From assembly GCA_033439295.1 (NCBI GenBank), contig JAVTLE010000007.1:248001-312000 (forward strand): DNA of 64,000 nt, given 5' to 3'. The stretch's first letter is position 1. Every line of letters starts with the position of its first letter. Source of the stretch: Deuterostichococcus epilithicus (lineage: Eukaryota; Chlorophyta; Trebouxiophyceae; Prasiolales; Stichococcaceae). Under the pieces are notes generated by a model, which searched no databases, had not been told where the DNA came from, and saw only the letters and a program-made list of their open reading frames with translations. Position numbers and translations under genes: made by a program. Positions 57,901-64,000 of the stretch are shown one piece after another.

Positions 57901-59239
57901 CTTTCGACAGAGTCGCAGGCCAGCCGCCTGTCCAGCAGCACACAGATAACGGCAAGAGCAGCGCACCCAGCTTGAGCGGCGGCCGCGGTGCTGCCGCTGT
58001 GGTGTCGCGGTCCAAGCCGCCGCCCGAGAGTGCGGCCGCCGGCACCGCCGCTGCAGAGTCCGCCTCCGCTTCGTCCTCCTCCTCATCCCCCATGAATGAC
58101 AGCTTGGACTTTGCAGACAGCTTGGCCTTCTGTGCGGCGCGGTGCTCCTTCTCCTGCCATTGGAGAAGCGAGGACTGTCAGGCGGACGGGTGCGAGTCCC
58201 CGTCGGGTGGCGCCGCCGGGCCGCGCTGCGCAGCAGTGCAGGCCTCGTACTACAGACACTGGAGCCCAAAACACATACGCTGAGCGCCTCTGGGCATGTT
58301 CCCACAGAAGCCGGCGTGAGCGCTGGCTGCAGTGCCGAAGCACAAGCGGCAGCGAAGGCCAGAGACCTGTGCGAGCCATGCAGGCGCTGCAGATCTGCCG
58401 CCTCAATATCACGCAATGCGGTGGCTTCGTGAGCTGTCCCAAGCCAGGCGCCAGATGTGAGCAGTCTCCCGCGGCGTTCTATGGCAACTCTGCTGCAGGC
58501 CGGCGATGTGCAACAGCGCGCGGCAGCCCCAACTCTGGCGGAATCCTTGGGAACTTGGAATTCGGGACCCACCAGGGCGGCGGCGTCCTCAGCGGCACGC
58601 TTTGATTGGCGGGCGTCCTCCTGGAACCGCTCCGCCAGCGTCGAACGCTTGGACAGAAACTCCGCCTTGGTCACCAGGCCCACCGTTTCGTTCTTAAAGG
58701 CGTTCTCCAGCGCCTCTGCCTGGCCGGTGCCAAACTGGCGCAGTGCGGCGGAGGTGGCGGCCTCATCCAGCTTCGCGCGCTCCTCCTCGAGCTGCTTCTT
58801 CTGCGCCTCCCGCTTCTCCTGCTGCCGCCTACGGGCGAGGGCGTGTGGTTCAGCGCTTCATATGGGTGCGTGCAGCAGCTCCACATGGAGACGTGTTGTA
58901 ACGGGCGCCTGAGCCACGCTGACCCGGCGGCGCATGCACAGCTGCGCAGCCAAGGCGCTGAAGAGCGAGGCTTACCACGGGCGATGGGGGGTGCACAAAA
59001 TGAGTCCCTTGCGCAGGGCCAGTAGGTTGCAGTTGTGCAGTTGACTTGCAAAGCGGTGCAATCAACTGATTGCACCGCTTTGCAAGTCGACGCCGTGCAG
59101 TTCAGCCGCAGGTGCAGTGCCCGCTTGCAGCGATAACCCTGAGGGCGTACTGCGCGTGACGATTATGAAACATGCAGCACCTGATGCGGCGGGCATCTTC
59201 CCCGCTGCCCACATAGCCGCCCATGCCGTAGCCGCTCAT
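54916..59239 (-). CDS. XCT: XCT / XAP5 (FAM50) family nuclear protein
   Basis: Eight exons, 5' to 3': 59181-59239, 58534-58828, 57967-58153, 57610-57716, 57060-57182, 56143-56256, 55542-55669, 54916-55000; 365 residues. The start [20 protein letters not shown] parallels plant XCT, followed by a charged coiled coil ([20 protein letters not shown]), [15 protein letters not shown], an acidic patch after [18 protein letters not shown] and [18 protein letters not shown]. The conserved XAP5 domain has [57 protein letters not shown] and [18 protein letters not shown], then [11 protein letters not shown] and the plant-like end YTIHGD. Family knowledge: XCT affects the circadian clock, light responses, small-RNA levels and splicing in Arabidopsis; FAM50A is spliceosome-associated. 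Exon 4 ends in a GC donor (CAG|GCACGC). Three introns hold junction copies and intron 1 a perfect hairpin. Confidence 0.95.
55196..55466 (-). repeat. Three degenerate copies of XCT exon 7 end
   Basis: Plus-strand text of the real junction, about 55536-55592 (CACCTGTTGTACCAGTGCC, then TCCACCACCTTGCCGGCGTG), recurs at 55427-55466 (GGTGCCGATTCACCACCTTG), 55303-55355 (CACCCGTTGTCCCAACACCG, TTCCACCTTGCCGGCGTGCC) and 55196-55245 (CCTCTCCACGATCTTGCCGG). Spacing is about 105-120 bp. They lie downstream of exon 7 on the gene strand. Confidence 0.85.
56321..56684 (-). repeat. Four degenerate copies of XCT exon 6 start
   Basis: The real exon edge on the plus strand is 56204-56262 (GGTCCGAGGCGCCCACGCC, CGCAGTTCCCGGAAATCCGG, CGACAG|CTGCGG). 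Copies are at 56321-56383 (TCCGAGGCGCCCGCGCCACG), 56416-56472 (CGCAGCTCCCGGCAAGTCC), 56521-56582 (TGCAGCTCTCGAAGGCCTGC) and 56636-56684 (CGCAGCTCCCGGATGTCCAG). The spacing is regular, about 95-115 bp. Confidence 0.92.
56921..56970 (-). repeat. Degenerate copy of XCT exon 5 end
   Basis: Real exon 5 end on the plus strand, 57062-57110: CTGCGCGCAGAAAGTCTGC then ATGGAGTCACCCTTGCGCAC. The copy at about 56930-56968 reads GGTAAGCAGAAAATTCGAGA then CGGAGTCTCCCTTGCGCA. It lies about 140 bp downstream of exon 5 on the gene strand. Confidence 0.8.
59043..59088. repeat. Perfect 21-bp inverted repeat, 4-nt loop
   Basis: GACTTGCAAAGCGGTGCAAT plus C (59043-59063), loop AACT (59064-59067), then the exact reverse complement (59068-59088). 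It lies in XCT intron 1, 93 bp downstream of the exon 1 donor. A perfect 21-bp stem is improbable by chance and can form in DNA or RNA. Confidence 0.95.
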
Positions 59240-62172
59240 GGCGGCGGGGCGCGCAGGGCGTGATGCAGGCGCGCTCGGTACAGCCCCTCGTGCAGGTTAA
59301 GTGAGAGCGGTTGACGTTATACAGTCCTGCACAAGACCGCCTGTAATAAGAGCCCGCTCAGCACCCTCAAGCTGTGAGGTGTTGAAGTTGAGAGAGAGCA
59401 GAAACGCAATGTGACGGACTGAGAGCCCGGCAGGCTGCAGCCGCCCGAGTAAAATCGAGAGCTGGACAGCTGGAGAAAAAGGCTGCACTGGGCGCGCATC
59501 ATGGAGGAAATGCATTACTCGGTCATGGTGTATATCATACGTCCACAGCTCCATACCCGACAGGGCGGCCTTCCGGCCTGTCGCTCCCCCGTTCAAGCCA
59601 TCAGGAGCGCTGCCCAGAAATCTTCGTGCACAGCTGTTTGTTCACATGCTATGGGTACTTATCTGGCCGTCTCTCTGGTCTCATTTGACGGGTGTGCAGT
59701 CACCTCCGGGCCGACCCGAGACAGTCGTCTGATCCATCTCCCGCTGACACAACAGAGCCCGGACCGCGCTGCGGGTGGCAAACATCGATCAACGTTCTGA
59801 CCTAGTTCACTGACTGCGACATGCAGTTTGTGGTGCTTCCAAAGCATACGGTCACCAGATCCTCCAGCAGCAGCTGCTGCAAGTGCAGTGGCGTGCAGCA
59901 CTAGATGTTTACTCCTGCCTCCTGTGCTGTCCCGCGGGCTGGCTGGTGGACAGCCGTCGTGCAGCAACCCGGATCATGGTCACGGCAGGCATGCCGACAC
60001 CGTGCCGCCAACGCACACAGCGATCGGCAGCCGCGGCTTGCGTGTGCGGTTGCGCAGCGGCAGCACATGGTCTTTCCCTTGGGCCGGTGACGAGGTGAGC
60101 GAAGTATTTCACGCCGAGTGTACATGCAGTATACGGGGGTTACCCAGCGCGTGAGCGCACATGCAGTGCGCAGGGGCTTGGAGGTACATGTCGCGCTGCT
60201 GAAAGAAACCCTTTGTGCGGACCCTTGCGTTTGTACACCCAACCGCGAGCGCGACATTGCGCATCTAGGACGTGCCCAGCGGCGTGCGCCACTGCGAAGC
60301 AGAAGAAGGGAACCAAGATCCACGTTGCAGCTGCTCACAACTTCCCGCCGTCAACTTGCTACTGGACGATGCGGTTTCGGGGGCTGGTGGCAGCAGAGTT
60401 TTCATTGGCGGGTGCGGGTGTGCCCCACCCCGCCCCACCCGTGGGCCATCAGTCGAGGACGTGCCCTGGGAAAGCAGACACCCAGGCGGCCGTGCTGACC
60501 TTCTGAATGGTGGAGGGCGCGCTGCTGCTGGAGAAAGATGTACAGCCGCAGCAAGTGGTCCAGCAGTGGCGCACGCGGCAGACAAGTCTTGACTGGGCCG
60601 GCAAGCACCGCAGCGTGGTGTTCCTTGGGGACTGCATAGCTGGCATGCGGGCGGCGGTGGCCGCACTGGGCCATGGCGGCGATGCGGCTCCAGTTGGCCC
60701 TGGTCAAGGCCGAGTTCATTGTGCACAGTTTGAATGCAGCAGATGATGTATGAGCAAGAGCACTTGCCATCACAGCTGCCGTCCCTGGCAGCCATGTTGT
60801 ACAGCAGCTATCGCCAGGCGAAGCGGCTGTCCGCATTCAGCAGGCATCTGGCAACTTTATTTAGCGTCCTCTACATCTGCTGCGACTGCAAGCTCGTAGG
60901 TCAGATCAGCGCCATGCCGCAAAGCTGCGTTATGCGGCAGCGCATTGGCCGGTGTCAACATCAGTGGCGCAGGAGGCTTTGGGCAGCGCCGAGGCGTTTG
61001 GCATCCTGGCTACCCGATGATATTTGTTCTCAGGTATGCGCACAGACAGGTGGGATGGTGCGGAGAGCCCTCGACGCTTTCGCAGTCACAAACGTTGCAC
61101 CGCGCCGCTGGACTTCACACTGCATTCCATGAGACAGTTATGAGTTCCATGCCCCGCTGGCAGGCCGTGCCTCCCCCTCAACTGCTCTCTGCTCGTCAGG
61201 AATGCATGCTGTGTGCGTGCAGGATTTGCGCATATAGGCGCAGCAAGGATCGCTTGCCAAGTCAGGCGCGCACCAGTGCTGGCACTGTGCGCGCCTGCAA
61301 GCCGCAGCCCAGTTTCCGCTCCTCGGCGGCTGCTGCGCAAGTGAAGCGCGCCATCAGCAGGACAACTGCTCCAGCGCCTTCACAGCGCGGTATGGTGCCT
61401 TTGCGCATCGAATTGGCACATCTTAAGCTTGCCAATGGGTGAACCGTTAAACATACATATACCGTAATTGCGGTCTGACACGGAACTGTGTCGTGTTGAC
61501 GCTGTATAGCAGCTGCTGGCATCTCTTTGGTCAAGATTTCAGAAGTCAAGTGCGTTGCTGTGCAGGCATGGTGGTGATGATGGTTCTATATATCTCAGCG
61601 TGTCACAGCCACCGTCAGCGAGGGTCATCTTGGTGATTGTCCTAATGCAACGAAGCGGACGGGTCTGTTGGAACTGTATTCTGCAACACCTGCCGCAATT
61701 CGTCTGTTGCGCTTGCTGCGTGTGTTGGCATAATGGGGCAGCCGGCGGGCTGTCCCATGACCATTTGTGAGGGTAATAGCGGCTGTCAAGATCTTAACGC
61801 TTCAGCTATGATGCTGACCCTAACTGTCATGGAGGCGTTGTGGGAACAACAGGTTCAACACCCACTGAACTCTAAGACCAGCGCACTGTGGCAGCTTCTT
61901 CGCCGATGGCAAGTGCTGAAACGTGCATGCTTGTTTGCTTCCAGTTCGTTACCTGAACGGCTTTGTTTAGGTAGCTACCTTTACTAAAGTCGCAGATGTC
62001 AGTGGCGCCAGCAGTTCAGTGCGCATAATGAGGAGGCTTCATGTACGTCGTCTTGGGCGCCCTGCTCAGAGATCTGCGCACACATTTGACTAGTCTCCCA
62101 GGGTTGCTGCCTTGAAGTGGCTGCCCCTCAAGCGTACCCCGGAGTTCTCCTATGGCTGCCTGGCTGAGACCC
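59240..62172. other. Unassigned region between XCT and PUS1
   Basis: No complete gene could be built in 2.9 kb. It includes the 5' flank of XCT and the 3' flank of PUS1. Several GC3-rich stretches (about 60300-60400 on the plus strand, 60503-60746 on the minus strand) may be exons of an unrecognised gene. 61400-62100 is AT-richer and looks non-coding. Confidence 0.4.
60503..60746 (-). CDS. Possible exon of an unrecognised gene
   Basis: A minus-strand frame reads AAFKLCTMNSALTRANWSRI through LAGPVKTCLPRAPLLDHLLR and LYIFLQQQRALHHSE, with mostly G or C in third position and a plausible donor after GAAG (GTCAGC). The opposite strand also has an open frame (MVEGALLLEKDVQPQQVV), but its GC3 falls off in the second half, so minus is preferred. 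No family is recognised, no upstream acceptor was fixed, and boundaries are approximate. Confidence 0.25.
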
Positions 62173-63835
62173 TCAGTCGCTCCACTCGGCGTCCACCTGC
62201 GCAGAGATGGCGGCCTCCAGCCGTTGCGGCCGCGACTGGCCGCTGCCCTTGGCCAGGCCATCGCCGCCGCGCTCACCGCCAAACTTACGCTTGGCCCCCA
62301 CAGGTCTGCAGGCGGGGCACCACAGCAACGCATTGGCACTGGAAGTGGGGCTGGTACAGCAGTAAGCAAGCTGAAAGATTGACTTTGGCGAGAGCAGCAC
62401 TAGCTTTGGTTGGCGGCTCAGGTCTTGCAAGAGCAATGGGTCATGTCTTGAGGTGGAAGTTCGACCAAAATGCCGCGAGCAGCAGGCGCTGCGACGGCCT
62501 GGCCATCTGCGGCAGCAGTGGCATTACATGCAGAAGTCAGAAGCAACTCACCTGGTTTGCAGCCCATAGGTCTCGCACCCGCCAACTATAGTGGCCGACG
62601 CCTCTCCGCCTGGCTGCCGCACGTTCGGCCTGCGCATGCCGAGGACACCAGAGATTCATAACAGGCGTCAAATGCTCTGCAAGGCTGCGTGGCCTTGCAG
62701 CTGCGCTGGAAGGCAGCCCCACCATGTCGACCGTCCGGCATGCAGCCGACCGGACAGCTTTGTCAGAGCTCCGCCTGCAGCGCCGCCAGAGACACGCATG
62801 GCTGCCCCACTGAAAGATCCAGCAGCAATCCCATGCCTAGGGTCAGCCGTCCAAGACACGAAGCGGCGGCCCAGCGGCCGCCGCCTGGCGCACTTTGGGA
62901 TTGAGGCCTCGACGCATGCAGAGCACTGCCAGCGGCTGAAGTGGTAGGCGCGATCCGTGAGGCTGCGGAGCCACATGGCATTGACGTTCTCTGCCGCATC
63001 ACATGCCGATATGTGTGGGTACACCTTCTCAGCCTGCGCCACAGTAAAAAATAAAGCCCTCGTGCAAGCAGCAAGCTCTGTTGCACTGTTCAAAAGGCTG
63101 GAAGACTAGGCCTAGAGAATCCAGACCTGTCGCACTGAAGCTTCATGATGAGGCTTGCGCGTTTGAGATTGCAGCACCTACTGGGTGTGTCGGTGAGGAT
63201 GCGCAGCCATTCGAGCAGGAGGCAGCACTACCTTGAAGGCGTCAACACTGGCGCCCCAATCGGACAGCTGCAGCGGCTCACGGCCGTCGCCGCCGCCGCC
63301 GTCCGCCGCCCAGCGGTCGTTGTAGCTGGTGTAGCAGCACTCGTGCAGCAGCAGGCCCAGCGCCGGCGCCATGGGCACCTGGCGAGCCGCAGCACACAGC
63401 AAGATCTGACGTGTGCCATCGGAAGTGGAGAGGGCCGCTGCTGCCTCAGGATGCAATTGTATTCGATTCTTAGAGCCAATGCTTCGCCTCTGAGGCTGTA
63501 CCCATGTATGCCTGCACACAGTGGACAGGGCGGGCCTCCGGACAGCAAAACCAGTGCGGCCGTACTGTCTTAGACATTGCCCGTCCCAGCGGCTCTCCCC
63601 CAGCGGCTCTTCGTTGAGCCTCACGATCCTGCACCGCTGAAGGGCAGTGCAGACTGCAAGACAAGCGACTGTCAGCGATGGCCAGGCGCCTCACATCGAG
63701 GGTGCGCTTCGGGTCGAGAGCCAGCTGGAGGCAGCCGGGCGGCGCTGCTCCACGGAACTCGGCCAGCGCCATTCCCACCATGCGCCGGATCTGATGCATC
63801 ATGAAGGACTGGCCCACCACCTCCAGCCGCACCCA
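62173..63835 (-). CDS. PUS1: tRNA pseudouridine synthase, PUS1/TruA family (5' partial)
   Basis: Four 3' exons, 5' to 3': 63695-63835, 63232-63378, 62927-63033, 62173-62305, all joining in phase; the N-terminal half, including the catalytic Asp, lies beyond the window. Exon 63695-63835 has VGQSFMMHQIRRMVGMALAE and the ALDPKRTLD segment, the TruA/PUS1 core strand and helix. The next has MAPALGLLLHECCYTSYNDR, typical of the PUS1 C-terminal active-site wall, then DAFK and EKVYPHISACDAAENVNAMW. The tail VGAKRKFGGERGG is basic, a possible nuclear signal. Family knowledge: PUS1 isomerises uridines in tRNA (positions such as 27/28) and some other RNAs. 63836-64000 could not be resolved into an exon. 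Confidence 0.85.
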
Positions 63836-64000
63836 CTGCCGCCCCTACGCTGGTGGGTCGTTGCGCGTCAAGGCTTAAGGCGCGCGGACTCGGAGGGTTT
63901 GCAGCGAGCGCCCGCCACCGGCTCCGGCATTGGGCGCGGCGGTGAGCACGTAAGGCGCTTCGCTGTCTCCCTGTGTGCCGCAGAGACGCATCCACGACAG

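Noticed and set aside
1-64000. CRISPR arrays, insertion sequences, LTR or virus-derived elements
   Set aside because: No direct-repeat/spacer array, transposase, reverse transcriptase, integrase, capsid frame or long terminal repeat was recognised. The tandem junction copies lack terminal inverted repeats and are local to their own exon, which argues against introner-like mobile elements.

Overview
The window is nuclear DNA of a photosynthetic eukaryote, most likely a GC-rich, intron-dense green alga (Chlorophyta, probably Trebouxiophyceae; the class is inferred, not proved). The evidence is the set of plant-type proteins: an XCT-family protein ending in the plant-like YTIHGD, an HY5-type bZIP factor, a CYP23-type cyclophilin, a plant-like cytosolic leucyl-tRNA synthetase and a DedA protein with a transit-like leader. 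Coding exons are short and GC3-rich, and introns are about 60-700 bp. Gene models were joined by hand from protein similarity, splice dinucleotides and phase; about 105 introns close in frame.

Layout: 1-3.8 kb, no recognised gene, with a degenerate ~110-bp tandem array; 3.8-5.7 kb (+) TXNDC9; 6.6-7.4 kb (-) an unrecognised, possibly plastid-targeted protein; 8.0-10.2 kb (+) ribosomal protein uL16/RPL10; 10.7-13.1 kb (+) DedA; 13.7-14.2 kb (-) profilin; 14.8-16.3 kb (+) HY5-like bZIP; 17.1-20.6 kb (-) ALG12; 21.0-32.3 kb (+) leucyl-tRNA synthetase with 28 coding exons; 32.3-34.4 kb, weak hypothetical; 34.4-39.4 kb (-) UTP17/WDR75; 39.8-41.0 kb (+) CYP23-type cyclophilin; 41.5-50.1 kb (-) ubiquitin-activating enzyme UBA1 with 21 exons; 50.8-54.2 kb (+) mitoferrin; 54.9-59.2 kb (-) XCT/XAP5; 59.2-62.2 kb, unassigned; 62.2 kb to the edge (-) PUS1-type tRNA pseudouridine synthase, 5' end outside the window.

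These are housekeeping and regulatory genes, not one pathway. Translation and ribosome biogenesis are well represented (RPL10, LeuRS, UTP17, PUS1), with protein homeostasis (UBA1, TXNDC9, CYP23) and two homologues of plant light/clock regulators (HY5, XCT). Neighbours mostly alternate in strand, giving short divergent spacers that are probably shared promoters.

The most striking signal is structural. At a dozen exon-intron junctions the intron carries one to four degenerate copies of that junction (part of the exon plus its splice site), spaced about 80-140 bp apart. The real exon is always the copy at the intron's outer edge. It affects TXNDC9, DedA, ALG12, LeuRS (four exons), UBA1, mitoferrin and XCT (three exons). 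The array at 2.0-2.8 kb has a similar period. GC-AG introns also look unusually common. No virus-derived element, insertion sequence, CRISPR array or RNA gene was seen.
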